A stretch of 64,000 bases of DNA from Mesorhizobium sp. M4B.F.Ca.ET.203.01.1.1 (lineage in GTDB: Bacteria > Pseudomonadota > Alphaproteobacteria > Rhizobiales > Rhizobiaceae), in contig NZ_SRUO01000015.1 of assembly GCF_004791025.1 (NCBI RefSeq), positions 1 to 64,000 of the forward strand, read 5' to 3'. This document shows, in pieces, positions 18,301-26,566 of this stretch (positions are counted from its first letter, which is position 1; each line of letters opens with the position of its first letter). The position numbers and the translations under genes are program-made. The notes below the pieces were generated by a model that saw nothing but the letters and a program-made list of their open reading frames with translations, did no database searches and was not told the DNA's origin.

Positions 18301-18456
18301 GGGATAGGCCGTGGTGATCGTGATGGCGGTTTCCTCGACCTTCGGATACTGCCGGATCGACAGGTTGAAGATGCCCTGGAAACCCAGCAGCAGGATCATG
18401 CAGGCAAGCACGGTCGACAGGACCGGCCGGCGGATGAAGATGTCGGAGAAATTCAT
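15373..18456 (-). CDS. RND efflux transporter inner-membrane permease (HAE1/AcrB-like)
   Basis: A 1027-residue proton-driven efflux pump. It starts MNFSDIFIRRPVLSTVLACM, the standard RND N-terminus, and has twelve predicted membrane segments in two halves with two large periplasmic loops. The proton-relay pair is in AIGLVVDDAIVVVENI in TM4. Length equals AcrB-type pumps. It overlaps the membrane fusion protein gene by 4 bases. No outer-membrane channel gene is adjacent, so a TolC-like partner must be supplied from elsewhere. The TetR gene at 19861 is the likely repressor. Substrate range cannot be inferred. Confidence 0.93.
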   Translation of the reverse strand: MNFSDIFIRRPVLSTVLACMILLLGFQGIFNLSIRQYPKVEETAITITTAYPGASADLIQGFISAPIARAVASTENIDYVTSSSRPSSSTVVVQMKLGSNPDVALTEVLSKVQGVRGTLPDAAKDPVIVKGTGQEFAMMYISMQNPNMTKEQLTEYIERVIRPRMSTVEGVADVQIFGAEEYSMRVWIDPVKLAARGVTAAEVLTAINDSNFLSAPGNTENEYVVSSITVRSTLQTPEAFAALPLRSKDGNVVRLRDVARVELAAASTDTRVSFNGKPGTFLAIFPTPAANPLTTAAAIHKLVPTIQETLPQGMSIEVVYDSTEQISASIEEVFKTIGEAVAIVIVVILLFLGSFRSVMMPIVTIPLSLIGVCFLLFAVGYSINLLSLLAMVLAIGLVVDDAIVVVENIHRHMEEDHMSPMQAAFNGMREILSAIVAMTITLAAVFAPLAFTGGLTGALFREFAVTLAGSVVLSGIIAITITPMMSARILKAGSHSRFQRIVDGTFGRVERVYERMVTSSLRNRPVTLLIVVALVALTGFMFTKTSSELAPEEDQGFLLSIVTAPRYATSDYTETYVNQILGLVRDIPETRAQFSAVAFGGATNGAFVGFAFKDWAERSRSSKEIQEDITGRLAKVAGVEAFVFAPPTLPGSGGGLPISFVVRSTGDASEVYQAAEDIKNKAQASGRFIVVQNSMSYDAPQVTVTIDRDRAAALNLPIADIGRTLTLLVGGAEVAQFDRDSNSYDIIPQVPQEFRDNPEKLSQYFVRSASGDMVPLSAVVKISTNAAPAAIEQFNQLNSATISALPLPGVTTGDGLKAIEDIAKETLPETFFVDYAGQSRQEKEQGNTIMIAFAAAVLVIYLVLAAQFESFRDPLIIMMAVPLSIFGAIVPLNIGLGTLNIYTQVGLITLIGLITKHGILLVEFANQQRELHGMRRRDAIVASAKVRLRPILMTTAAMALGVVPLITSSGAGAAARYSMGLVIFTGILVGTMFTLFVVPMFYTFIASKDLPHHAEKPDPNLMPALQD

Positions 18457-19709
18457 TGCTGTGCGGCCTGCTTGTTTGCCGGCTTGGTCGGATCGATCGT
18501 GTTGTCGACAGCAACGGACATGCCGTTGAAGAGCCGGTTCTGGCCGGCGGTGACGACCTCATCGCCAGCGGCGATGCCCTCCAGTATCTCGACCATGCCG
18601 GCATTGCGGCGGCCGGGCTTGACGAAGACCTGGGCAAGCACGAGCTCCGGCTTTTCGCCCTCCGCCGGCTTGGCCGCGGCATCGGCGGGCTTTTCGTCCG
18701 GCTTGGCCTGCGGGGTTGAGCCGGTCTTTGTCGCGTCCGGCTTCTCTTCGGGCTTGGCCGCCGGAGCGGCAGCGCCGGCCGCGGGCTTTGCCGGACGGAC
18801 GACGAAGACGAAGTCGCCATAGAGGCTGGAGGTCAGGGCCGTCTGCGGCAGGCCGAGGACATTCGGCTCCTCCGGCAGTTCGACGCGCACCTGGACGAAC
18901 TGGCCCGGCGTCAGCTTGCCTTCGGGATTGGCGACCTCGGCGCGGATCGAGACCAACCGGCTCGCCGGGTCGATCTTGGGGTCGATGCCGCGAATGGCGC
19001 CGGCGAACGGCATGTCGCTGCTGCCGCCGCCAATGCCAAGCCGCACCGTCTGGCCGATCTTGAGCAGCGGCAGCTGCTGTTCAGGCACCGAGAAGTCGAC
19101 CCGCATGGTGTCGAGGTCCTGCAGGGTCACCACCGAGGAGCCGGTGGCGAGATATTGGCCAAGGTCGATCTTGGGGATGCCGACCGTGCCGGCGAAGGGC
19201 GCCGTCAGCTGCTTCTGGTCGAGCACCGCCTGCAGCTTGTTGACCTGCGAGGCGGAGGCCGACGCGGTCGCCCGCGCGGTGTCGAGCGTGGCGTCGGTGC
19301 CGACGCCGCGCCGCTGCAATTCGATGGCGCGTTCCAGCGCCGTCTGGTCGGACACGTTCTGCGCCTTGGCCGCCGCGAGATCGGCGCGCTCGACGGCATC
19401 GTCGAGCTGCAGCAGCACGGCGTTGTCGGCAACCTTCTGGTTGGCGTGGAACATGATGCTCTTGACGATGCCGGCGGTTTCAACGGTCAGATCGACGCCG
19501 CGCACGGCGCTGACGGTGCCGATCGCCTCGACGCCGGGCGTCCAGTCGGACGGCTTGACGATGACCGTCGACACGGTCGCCGCAGGCGGCTTCATGGTGG
19601 CGAAATACTGCTTGATCGCGCTGTCGCGAAACAGGTTGAAGCCAACGATGCCGCCGCACACCAGGATGAGCAGAAGCAAAATTCCGGTGATGATCAAGAA
19701 GCGCTTCAC
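18453..19709 (-). CDS. RND efflux membrane fusion protein (periplasmic adaptor)
   Basis: A 418-residue HlyD/AcrA-type adaptor with an N-terminal membrane anchor (RFLIITGILLLLILVCGG), the split lipoyl/barrel-sandwich parts around a helical hairpin, and beta-barrel and membrane-proximal domains. A frame opens at 19760, but GTG at 19709 has AGGGGG eight bases upstream and starts right at the anchor. Odd feature: a low-complexity insert of roughly 50 residues rich in Ala, Pro, Lys and Glu (KPAAGAAAPAAKPEEKPD and onward) interrupts the membrane-proximal part before VFVKPGRRNAG. It is the first gene of the efflux operon. Confidence 0.9.
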   Translation of the reverse strand: MKRFLIITGILLLLILVCGGIVGFNLFRDSAIKQYFATMKPPAATVSTVIVKPSDWTPGVEAIGTVSAVRGVDLTVETAGIVKSIMFHANQKVADNAVLLQLDDAVERADLAAAKAQNVSDQTALERAIELQRRGVGTDATLDTARATASASASQVNKLQAVLDQKQLTAPFAGTVGIPKIDLGQYLATGSSVVTLQDLDTMRVDFSVPEQQLPLLKIGQTVRLGIGGGSSDMPFAGAIRGIDPKIDPASRLVSIRAEVANPEGKLTPGQFVQVRVELPEEPNVLGLPQTALTSSLYGDFVFVVRPAKPAAGAAAPAAKPEEKPDATKTGSTPQAKPDEKPADAAAKPAEGEKPELVLAQVFVKPGRRNAGMVEILEGIAAGDEVVTAGQNRLFNGMSVAVDNTIDPTKPANKQAAQQ

Positions 19710-19805
19710 GAACAGTCCCCCTCGGCCGGCGTCCGGCATAGTCGTCGAACAGCGGGACAAATATCGAAGACAGGCCCCGCTTTCAAATGATGGCGATCTT
19801 ACTGT

Positions 19806-19819
19806 ACCGTCTGGACGGT
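19806..19819. promoter_or_regulatory. Probable TetR operator (ACCGTC-TG-GACGGT)
   Basis: A perfect 6+6 inverted repeat with a 2-base spacer lies between the divergent RND operon and the tetR gene, 42 bases before the latter. The flanking bases TACTGT...GTTGTCA add partial symmetry. Its position is right for repression of both directions by the product of 19861-20400. Confidence 0.65.
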
Positions 19820-19860
19820 GTTGTCAATTCCGCCTAGGCTAATGTAAGGGGGAGGCACCG

Positions 19861-20400
19861 ATGAAAGCCCGCAGAGCAAATTCGCGTGACAGGATACTCG
19901 CCGCCGCCGCCGACGTGGCGCGCGAGGCGGGGCCGGGCAGCCTGTCGCTGGACGCCGTCGCCAGCCGCGCCGGCGTCTCGAAGGGCGGTCTGCTCTACAA
20001 TTTCCCGACCAAGGCCAAGCTGATGCAGGGCCTGGTGGAGGACTATCTGAAGGCGTTCGAGCAGGCGCTGGAGACGCGCACGGCGGACGCAGGCGGCGAA
20101 ACGCCGCTCGAGGCCTATATCCGGCTTTCGGCCAATGATTGCGAGGAGCCGCAGCCTTCCGCCTCATGGATATTCTCGGCGATCGCCGAGGATCCGGATT
20201 TCCTGACACCGATAAAATCCTTCAAGCGGCAGCTGTTCGAGCGGCTGAAGGGCGAGACGAACGACCTCAAGGCGCTGCTGGTCTGCTTTCTCGCCATCGA
20301 GGGGCTTCGCAGCATGAATCTCTTTGATTCCGATGTGCTTTCGCCGGACGAGCGCCGGCTGCTGCTGGCGTCGCTGCTGGAGATCGCCAAGGTGAATTGA
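19861..20400 (+). CDS. TetR/AcrR-family transcriptional repressor
   Basis: A 179-residue regulator. The N-terminal helix-turn-helix runs through residues about 8-50 (RDRILAAAADVAREAG, then LDAVASRAGVSKGGLLYNFP), and the C-terminal all-helical region is a ligand-binding domain of the TetR_C type. The ribosome-binding site GGGGGAGG is immediately upstream. It is divergent from the RND efflux operon with the palindrome 19806-19819 between, so it most likely represses that pump and itself until a pump substrate binds. Confidence 0.9.
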   Translation: MKARRANSRDRILAAAADVAREAGPGSLSLDAVASRAGVSKGGLLYNFPTKAKLMQGLVEDYLKAFEQALETRTADAGGETPLEAYIRLSANDCEEPQPSASWIFSAIAEDPDFLTPIKSFKRQLFERLKGETNDLKALLVCFLAIEGLRSMNLFDSDVLSPDERRLLLASLLEIAKVN

Positions 20401-20721
20401 CGCCGGCCGCGACAGGCTAGGCCAACTATCAATCACTCGCCCAAGTTGGTCTGGCAAGCCGTCACACCTAGCGAGGCGGGGATCCCGAGACCGGATCATC
20501 CGCTCAATCAATCCGGCGGCGCGAGGTGCGCGACACGCGCAAGAGGATTATGTTGCACGGCACCATGACAATGCCATGTCACGCCCGGCGAGCGCCAGCG
20601 CGCGCGCTCCCGGACGGCATCACAACATTGTAATCGCACCGACATATGGCCATGGCATTGTTATGTTGCGGCGCACAAACTATGTGCGGCAATATCGTAT
20701 TCCACCTGCCGCGAGATCATC
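20401..20721. other. Non-coding upstream region of bdhA
   Basis: About 320 bases with no credible gene. The part from 20620 is more AT-rich and holds the likely promoter. TTGCGGCGCACA (20664-20675) and TGTGCGGCAA (20681-20690) form an inverted repeat if a 2-base bulge is allowed, a possible but weak regulatory site. Confidence 0.4.
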
Positions 20722-21510
20722 ATGGGTTCTCTGTCCTCGAAGAACGCCCTCGTCACCGGCTCCACCAGCGGTATCGGCCTGGCAATCGCCCGTGCCTTTG
20801 CCGCAGAGGGGGCCAATGTCACCATCAACGGGCTCGGCGATGCCGCCGCGATCGAGCAGGAGCGCGCCGGCATCGAGAAGGATTTTGGCGTCAGGTGCTG
20901 CTATTCAGACGCCAACATGATGGATGGCGCGGCGGTCAGCGCCATGGTGCGTGAGGCCGAAGAGGCGTTCGGCAGCCTCGACATCCTGGTCAACAATGCC
21001 GGTATCCAGCATGTCGCGCCGATCGACGAGTTTCCCGACGACAAATGGGAAGCGATCATCCGCATCAACCTGCTGGCGGCCTTCTATGCGATCAAGGCAG
21101 CACTTCCCGGCATGAAGGCGCGCAAATGGGGCCGCATCATCAACACGGCCTCGGCGCACGCGCTGGTCGCCTCGCCGTTCAAATCGGCCTATGTCTCGGC
21201 CAAGCACGGCATCGCCGGCCTCACCAAGACGGTGGCGCTGGAGGTTGCGCAGAATGGCATCACCGTCAACGCCATCGCGCCGGGCTATGTCTGGACGCCG
21301 CTGGTCGAAAAGCAGATCCCCGACACGATGAAGGCGCGCGGCATGACCGAGGAGCAGGTCAAGCACGACGTGTTGCTCGCGGCACAGCCGACCAAGGAGT
21401 TCGTCACCGTGGACGAACTCGCCGCGCTGACGATGTTCCTGTGCTCGGACGCGGCCAAGCAGATCACCGGCACGACCTTGCCGATGGATGGCGGTTGGAC
21501 GGCGCAGTAG
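20722..21510 (+). CDS. bdhA: D-beta-hydroxybutyrate dehydrogenase
   Basis: A 262-residue short-chain dehydrogenase that interconverts 3-hydroxybutyrate and acetoacetate with NAD, a step in polyhydroxybutyrate breakdown. It shows the nucleotide motif TGSTSGIG (residues 12-19), NNAG, and the active-site set Ser...Tyr-x-x-x-Lys in NTASAHALVAS ... YVSAKHG. The sequences IQHVAPIDEFP, APGYVWTPLVEKQIPD and TGTTLPMDGGWTAQ are characteristic of this specific enzyme and not of generic SDRs. No neighbouring polyhydroxybutyrate genes are present. It stands alone, followed by the chromate genes after about 160 bases. Confidence 0.92.
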   Translation: MGSLSSKNALVTGSTSGIGLAIARAFAAEGANVTINGLGDAAAIEQERAGIEKDFGVRCCYSDANMMDGAAVSAMVREAEEAFGSLDILVNNAGIQHVAPIDEFPDDKWEAIIRINLLAAFYAIKAALPGMKARKWGRIINTASAHALVASPFKSAYVSAKHGIAGLTKTVALEVAQNGITVNAIAPGYVWTPLVEKQIPDTMKARGMTEEQVKHDVLLAAQPTKEFVTVDELAALTMFLCSDAAKQITGTTLPMDGGWTAQ

Positions 21511-21668
21511 GCGCCGTCTCCGCGGCGCGGGCGCCGTTTGCGAAAGCGTCTTTCTTGACAAGGCGAGAGGATCGTTCCAGCATTATGGCAAGGGGTTCAT
21601 CGCGATGACCCCGTGAGGCGTCAGCCCAACGATCGCGTCCAAGCTCTCTCTTTCCGGAGGTGGACGCC

Positions 21669-22487
21669 ATGCCGTCAACGACCGAAATCACCGTACAGCA
21701 ACTTTCCCGCCTCGTCGGCTTACCGGACGCGCCCGTCCTCATCGATGTGCGCATCGACGAGGATTACCAGGCCGATCCCCGCCTGCTGCCGGCATCCTGC
21801 CGGCGCAATTTCAGAACCGTCGCGAACTGGGCGGGGGAGTTCACCGGCTCCAGGGTGGTCATCATCTGCCAGAAGGGGCAAAAACTCTCGCAAGGCGTGG
21901 CAGCCTGGCTGCGCCATGAAGGCATCGAAGCGGAATCGCTGGAAGGCGGCTTCGAGGCCTGGGCGGCGGCCAAGGCGCCGCTGGTCATGGCCGGCGCGAT
22001 ACCGCCGCGCGACGACAAAGGCCGCACGGTCTGGGTGACACGGGCGCGGCCCAAAGTCGACCGCATCGCCTGCCCCTGGCTGATCCGCCGCTTCGTCGAT
22101 CCCGAAGCGGTGTTCCTGTTCGTCGACGCGGCCGAAGTGCCGGCGGTGGCCGACCGCTTTTCGGCGGTTCCTTTCGACATCGACAATGTGTTCTGGAGCC
22201 ATCGCGGCGAGCGCTGTACCTTCGATACGATGATCGAGGAGTTCGGCCTCGCCTCCGAAGCGCTCGATCGCCTGGCGCTCATCGTGCGTGCGGCCGACAC
22301 GGCGCGGCTCGATCTCGTGCCGCAAGCGGCGGGCTTCCTCGCCGCGTCGCTCGGCCTGTCGCGCATGTTCCGCGACGATCTCGAGCAGCTCGAGGCCGGC
22401 ATGCTCCTCTATGACGCTTTCTTCCGCTGGTGCCGCGACGCCACCGAGGAAACGCACAACTGGCCGAGCGGGAGCAAGCCGTCATGA
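21669..22487 (+). CDS. Rhodanese-ChrB fusion protein (chromate resistance)
   Basis: A 272-residue two-domain protein. Residues 1-105 form a rhodanese-like domain with Cys in VIICQKGQKLSQG at the active loop. Residues about 115-265 are the ChrB C-terminal domain (VWVTRARPKVDRIACPWLIR, FSAVPFDIDN, HRGERCTFDTMIEEFGL). ChrB-type proteins accompany ChrA chromate exporters and are described as regulators or chromate sensors. GGAGG at 21656-21660 with 8 bases to ATG 21669 decides the start over a GTG at 21660. The ATGA overlap with the ChrA gene shows tight coupling. Confidence 0.85.
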   Translation: MPSTTEITVQQLSRLVGLPDAPVLIDVRIDEDYQADPRLLPASCRRNFRTVANWAGEFTGSRVVIICQKGQKLSQGVAAWLRHEGIEAESLEGGFEAWAAAKAPLVMAGAIPPRDDKGRTVWVTRARPKVDRIACPWLIRRFVDPEAVFLFVDAAEVPAVADRFSAVPFDIDNVFWSHRGERCTFDTMIEEFGLASEALDRLALIVRAADTARLDLVPQAAGFLAASLGLSRMFRDDLEQLEAGMLLYDAFFRWCRDATEETHNWPSGSKPS

Positions 22488-23866
22488 ACGACCTCGCGGC
22501 GGACGACGATGCCGAGGCCGCCGTGCCGGCGGCGCCGAGCTTCAGGGAGGCGGTGCGTCTGTGGGCGAAGATCGGCCTGCTCTCCTTCGGTGGTCCGGCC
22601 GGGCAGATCGCCCTGATGCACAAGGAACTGGTCGAGGAGCGCCGCTGGATCGGCGAGCAGCGTTTCCTGCATGCGCTCAACTACTGCATGCTCCTGCCCG
22701 GACCGGAGGCGCAGCAGCTCGCCGTCTATATAGGCTGGCTGCTGCACCGGACCGCCGGCGGCCTCGTCGCCGGCATCCTGTTCGTGCTGCCTGGGGCGCT
22801 CGTGATGCTCGGCCTCAGCAGCTTCTACATGCTCTACAACGATGCGCCGGTCATCGAGGCGCTGTTCTTCGGCATCAAGGCGGCGGTGCTGGCGGTGGTC
22901 GTCGAGGCCGTCATCCGCATCGGCAAGCGGGCTCTCAAGAACCGGGCGATGGTGGCGATCGCGGTCGCCGCCTTCCTCGCCATCTATGTCGTCAAGCTGC
23001 CGTTTCCGCTGATCATCCTGCTGGCCGGGCTGACCGGCTGGGTCGGCAACCGCCTCGCGCCGGGCCTGTTTTCCGGATCGGCGCATGGCAAGGACACCAA
23101 ACAGGACAGCCGGGGCGTTGTCGACCTGATGTTCGAGCGCGGCGAGCTCGGACACACCAGGCCGACGAAATGGCACGCGCCGCGCACCATCGCCATCTGG
23201 CTGCCGATCTGGCTGGGGCCGGTGGCGCTGATTGCGGCGATGGGCGGCCCGGCCAGCGTCTGGACGCAGCTCGGCAGCTTCTTCAGCGTCATGGCGGTCG
23301 TGACCTTCGGCGGCGCCTATGCGGTTCTCGCCTATGTCGCGCAGGCGGCGGTGTCGTCGTTCGGCTGGCTGGCGCCTGGCGAGATGGTCGACGGCCTCGG
23401 CCTGGCGGAGACGACGCCGGGGCCGCTGATCCTGGTGCTGCAGTTCGTCGGCTTCGTCGCCGCCTACCGTCACGCCGGCGCGCTCAGCCCGCTGCTTGCC
23501 GGGTCGCTCGGATCGTTGCTGACGCTCTGGGTCACCTTCGTGCCTTGCTTCTTCTGGATCTTCCTCGGCGCGCCCTACATCGAGCAGCTGCGGCAGAACA
23601 AGGCACTGTCGGCGGCGCTCGGCGCCATCACCGCGGCCGTCGTCGGCGTGGTGATGAACCTCGCGCTGTGGTTCGCGCTGCATGTCGTCTTCGGCACGGT
23701 GCGCAGCGTCGGCGTCGGCATGGAGATCCCCGTTCTGGCGTCGCTCGATTGGCGCGCGGCGCTGCTGTCGTTGGCGGCGATGGTCGCCATGCTCAGGCTG
23801 AAGGTCGGCATGCTGCCGACGCTGGTTGCATCGGCGCTGGCGGGGCTGGCGCTGCAGGCGCTCTGA
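22484..23866 (+). CDS. chrA: Chromate transporter ChrA (long, two-half form)
   Basis: A 460-residue inner-membrane CHR-family exporter of chromate. Both homologous halves are present. The first has LLSFGGPAGQIALMHKE and LPGPEAQQLAVYIG, the second VVTFGGAYAVLAYVAQ and TTPGPLILVLQFVGF. A soluble linker (about residues 195-250) separates them. The start overlaps the ChrB-like gene by 4 bases. Homologues in the CHR family extrude chromate by proton-linked or sulfate-linked mechanisms; whether this one confers resistance is not provable from sequence. Confidence 0.92.
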   Translation: MNDLAADDDAEAAVPAAPSFREAVRLWAKIGLLSFGGPAGQIALMHKELVEERRWIGEQRFLHALNYCMLLPGPEAQQLAVYIGWLLHRTAGGLVAGILFVLPGALVMLGLSSFYMLYNDAPVIEALFFGIKAAVLAVVVEAVIRIGKRALKNRAMVAIAVAAFLAIYVVKLPFPLIILLAGLTGWVGNRLAPGLFSGSAHGKDTKQDSRGVVDLMFERGELGHTRPTKWHAPRTIAIWLPIWLGPVALIAAMGGPASVWTQLGSFFSVMAVVTFGGAYAVLAYVAQAAVSSFGWLAPGEMVDGLGLAETTPGPLILVLQFVGFVAAYRHAGALSPLLAGSLGSLLTLWVTFVPCFFWIFLGAPYIEQLRQNKALSAALGAITAAVVGVVMNLALWFALHVVFGTVRSVGVGMEIPVLASLDWRAALLSLAAMVAMLRLKVGMLPTLVASALAGLALQAL

Positions 23867-24074
23867 CCTCGGCGACATCAGCACCCGCTCTCTGGTGGCG
23901 GCACTGCAGCAGCGCGTCGATCCGGTCGCGACCGGGGCGATCACGGCAGGGTGATTTCCAGTCCGATCGAACGGCATGGTGTTGTCGGCAGCCGGCATCG
24001 AAGGCTACACGGATTGTCGCGTGTGCCCGCAACGATGCCCGGCTGCACGATTGTCTTTCGAGTTGGAACGCAAC

Positions 24075-25466
24075 ATGACGCTGACGCGCCGCAAATTTCT
24101 GAATACCACGGCGGTGGCCGGCGCGGCAGGGATCGGGCTGTCGGCCATGGGGAAGTTGGTCAGCCGGGCATTGGCCGGGCCCGATCCGGTGACGCTGAAG
24201 ACGGCCAGGATCGAGGCGAAGCTGATGGATGTCGGCCGGACCAGGGATGTCCTGACCTATGGCGAGGCCGGCATGCCGCCGGTGCTCAGGATGAAGAAGG
24301 GCGAGCCCTTCGCCGCGCGGCTGATCAACGGCATCGACGATCCGACGACGATCCATTGGCACGGCATCCGCGTCCCCAACAAGATGGACGGGGTGCCGTT
24401 CCTGGTGCAGCCCTATGTCTACACCGGCGATCATTTCGACTATCAGTTCACGCCGCCGGACGCTGGCACCTTCTGGTATCACCCGCACTGCAACACGCTG
24501 GAGCAGATGGGTCACGGGCTGACCGGCGTGATCGTGGTCGAGAACCCCAACGATCCGCAATTCGATGCCGAAAAAGTGATCAATCTGCGCGACTGGCGCC
24601 TCGGCGACGACGGCCAGTTCATCGACCAGTTCCGGCCTCGCGACGCGGCAAGGGCGGGCACCTATGGAACGGTGCGCACCGCCAACTGGCTCGACCAGCC
24701 GCAATTCGACGCGCCGGCCGGCGGGCTGGTGCGGCTGCGGGCAGCCATCACCGACGTCACCCGCGTCTACGCCTTCCGTGTCGAGGGCGCCGAGGCGGCG
24801 GTGATCGCGCTCGACGGCAATCCGGTGCCGCAACGCTTCGCGCCCGACGCCTTGCAGCTTGGACCTGGCCAGCGGCTGGATCTCGCCATACGCATGCCCG
24901 ACGACGAGGGCGCCATCGTCAGCCTGAGGGACGTCAGGGGCACCAAGCCCAAGATACTGGCGACGCTGCGCGCGGTCGGAAAGTCGCTCAAGCGCGACGT
25001 TCGCGATCTTGCGCCGCTGGAGGCCAATCCGGTGGCGGAGGTGGATGTCGCCAGCGCCCAGCACATTTCGCTGGCACTCAGCGCCACCGCGGAAAACGTT
25101 CCGGCTGACGGCATCTGCGGCTCGCTCGGCTACAGTTTCTGGGCGATCAACAAGGTGCCGTGGCCGGGCGACACGCCGGACCCGACCGCGCCGCTGGCCG
25201 ACCTGAAGCTCGGCCGAAGCTATGTCATCGACATGGAGAACCTGACGCCGCAATCGCATCCGATCCATCTGCACGGCATGAGCTTCAAGGTGCTGTCGTC
25301 GTCGACGCGCCCGGTCCAGCCGCTGGTTTCCGACACCTATCTCATCCAGCCCGACGAGAAGGTTCAGCTGGGTTTCGTGGCCGACAATCCCGGCGACTGG
25401 CTGCTGCATTGCCACGTCATCGAGCACCAGAAGTCGGGGATGACGAGCTATATCCGCGTAGCCTGA
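24075..25466 (+). CDS. Tat-exported multicopper oxidase
   Basis: A 463-residue three-cupredoxin oxidase. The N-terminus LTRRKFLNTTAVAGAAGIGL is a textbook twin-arginine signal, so it is folded and loaded with copper before export. All four copper-ligand motifs are visible: HWHG, WYHPHCN, HPIHLHG and HCHVIEHQKSGM (Cys and two His of the type 1 and trinuclear sites, with Met as axial ligand). The frame opens at 23976, but ATG at 24075 begins directly at the Tat signal. Relatives oxidise cuprous or other metal ions or phenolics. Its place after the chromate genes suggests a metal-stress role, which is inference. Confidence 0.9.
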   Translation: MTLTRRKFLNTTAVAGAAGIGLSAMGKLVSRALAGPDPVTLKTARIEAKLMDVGRTRDVLTYGEAGMPPVLRMKKGEPFAARLINGIDDPTTIHWHGIRVPNKMDGVPFLVQPYVYTGDHFDYQFTPPDAGTFWYHPHCNTLEQMGHGLTGVIVVENPNDPQFDAEKVINLRDWRLGDDGQFIDQFRPRDAARAGTYGTVRTANWLDQPQFDAPAGGLVRLRAAITDVTRVYAFRVEGAEAAVIALDGNPVPQRFAPDALQLGPGQRLDLAIRMPDDEGAIVSLRDVRGTKPKILATLRAVGKSLKRDVRDLAPLEANPVAEVDVASAQHISLALSATAENVPADGICGSLGYSFWAINKVPWPGDTPDPTAPLADLKLGRSYVIDMENLTPQSHPIHLHGMSFKVLSSSTRPVQPLVSDTYLIQPDEKVQLGFVADNPGDWLLHCHVIEHQKSGMTSYIRVA

Positions 25467-25606
25467 AGGGACTGGTCGCAAACGCATAGGGCGGTTTGCG
25501 CCGCGGAGGCAAAGGCTGGTTTCGCTGCCGCTTGGACAAGGCGCCGTCGCTCGTTTCCAAACTTGACCAGGATGCCATTTCCAAAACCTGCGACCCTGCA
25601 TTTACA

Positions 25607-25620
25607 ACTAACATGTTAGT
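25607..25620. promoter_or_regulatory. Perfect 14-bp palindrome, probable GntR operator
   Basis: ACTAACATGTTAGT is its own reverse complement. It lies 44 bases before the first gene of the aldolase / GntR / ABC operon in an AT-rich stretch, where a promoter is expected. FCD-type GntR regulators bind short palindromes of this size, and one (26567-27226) is encoded in the operon, so autoregulation is the simplest reading. Confidence 0.6.
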
Positions 25621-25663
25621 GTGGTAAAGCTGCCTGCATAGTGATATCAGGAGAGCTTTCGCA

Positions 25664-26548
25664 GTGACTTCGCGCTTTGGTCTTTCGGTCGCCCTGGCGA
25701 CGCCTTTTCACGCGTCCGGGCAGATCGCGGTTCCCGCGATGGTCGCGCAGGCCAAGGCCTGCCTTGTCGCCGGCTGCGGCAGCGCCACGCTGTTCGGCAC
25801 CACCGGCGAGGGCGCCTCGATCGGCACCGAAGAGCGGCGCCGGATCGTCGAGGCCATGCTTGCCGACGGCATCCCGGCGCATCAGCTCGTTTCCGGCGTG
25901 CTGGTCGATGCGGCCGAGGACGCGGCCGAGCAGGCGCGGCATGCGCTGCAGCTCGGCGCCCGCAACATCCTGCTGGCGCCGCCGAGCTATTTCAAGAATG
26001 TCGGCGAGGACGGGCTGTTCGGATGGTTCGCCGCCGTCTTCGCGGCGCTCGGTCCGCTGGCCCGCGACGTCCTGCTCTACAACATCCCGTCCGTCACCAT
26101 GGTGCCGTTGCCGCTCAGCCTGATTGGCCGGCTGCGTGCCGCCTTTCCGAATGTGGTCGCGGGCGTCAAGGATTCGGGTGGCGACTGGACCTACAGCGAG
26201 GCGCTGCTTGCCGCGCATGGCGACCTGGTGATCCTGATTGGAGACGAGCGGCATCTGGCGAGGAGCGTGCGGCGGGGCGGGCAGGGCGCCATTTCCGGCA
26301 TGGCCAATTTCGTTGCCGGCGAGATCCGCGCCATGGCGGTGGACGGCCGCGATGATGCCCGGGTCGAGAATTTCGTGCTCGAACTGCTCAAATTTCCGGT
26401 GATACCGGCGGTCAAGGCGATGCTGGCGCGCAGCACCGGCGACGACGGCTGGCTTGCCGTTCGTCCGCCGCTGGAGCCGACCTCGCAGCAGGGGCGCAAG
26501 CAGCTTGCCGCGGCCTACGACCAATTGTTTGCGACAGAGCCGGCCTGA
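25664..26548 (+). CDS. Dihydrodipicolinate synthase/KDG-aldolase family lyase
   Basis: A 294-residue class I aldolase of the DapA/NanA superfamily. It has the GTTGEG substrate-carboxylate loop, the conserved tyrosine in LLYNIPSVTM, and the Schiff-base Lys169 in AGVKDSGGD. It starts at GTG 25664 with CAGGAGAG upstream. Co-transcription with a GntR/FCD regulator and a carbohydrate ABC importer argues for a catabolic role on a 2-keto-3-deoxy sugar acid or similar substrate, not lysine biosynthesis. The actual substrate is unknown. Confidence 0.87.
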   Translation: MTSRFGLSVALATPFHASGQIAVPAMVAQAKACLVAGCGSATLFGTTGEGASIGTEERRRIVEAMLADGIPAHQLVSGVLVDAAEDAAEQARHALQLGARNILLAPPSYFKNVGEDGLFGWFAAVFAALGPLARDVLLYNIPSVTMVPLPLSLIGRLRAAFPNVVAGVKDSGGDWTYSEALLAAHGDLVILIGDERHLARSVRRGGQGAISGMANFVAGEIRAMAVDGRDDARVENFVLELLKFPVIPAVKAMLARSTGDDGWLAVRPPLEPTSQQGRKQLAAAYDQLFATEPA

Positions 26549-26566
26549 CCGGCAAGGAAGCGCTGA

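Noticed and set aside
20664..20690. Inverted repeat upstream of bdhA as a defined PhaR/other operator
   Set aside because: Arms match only with a two-base bulge and I cannot match it to a known consensus; kept only as a weak note.
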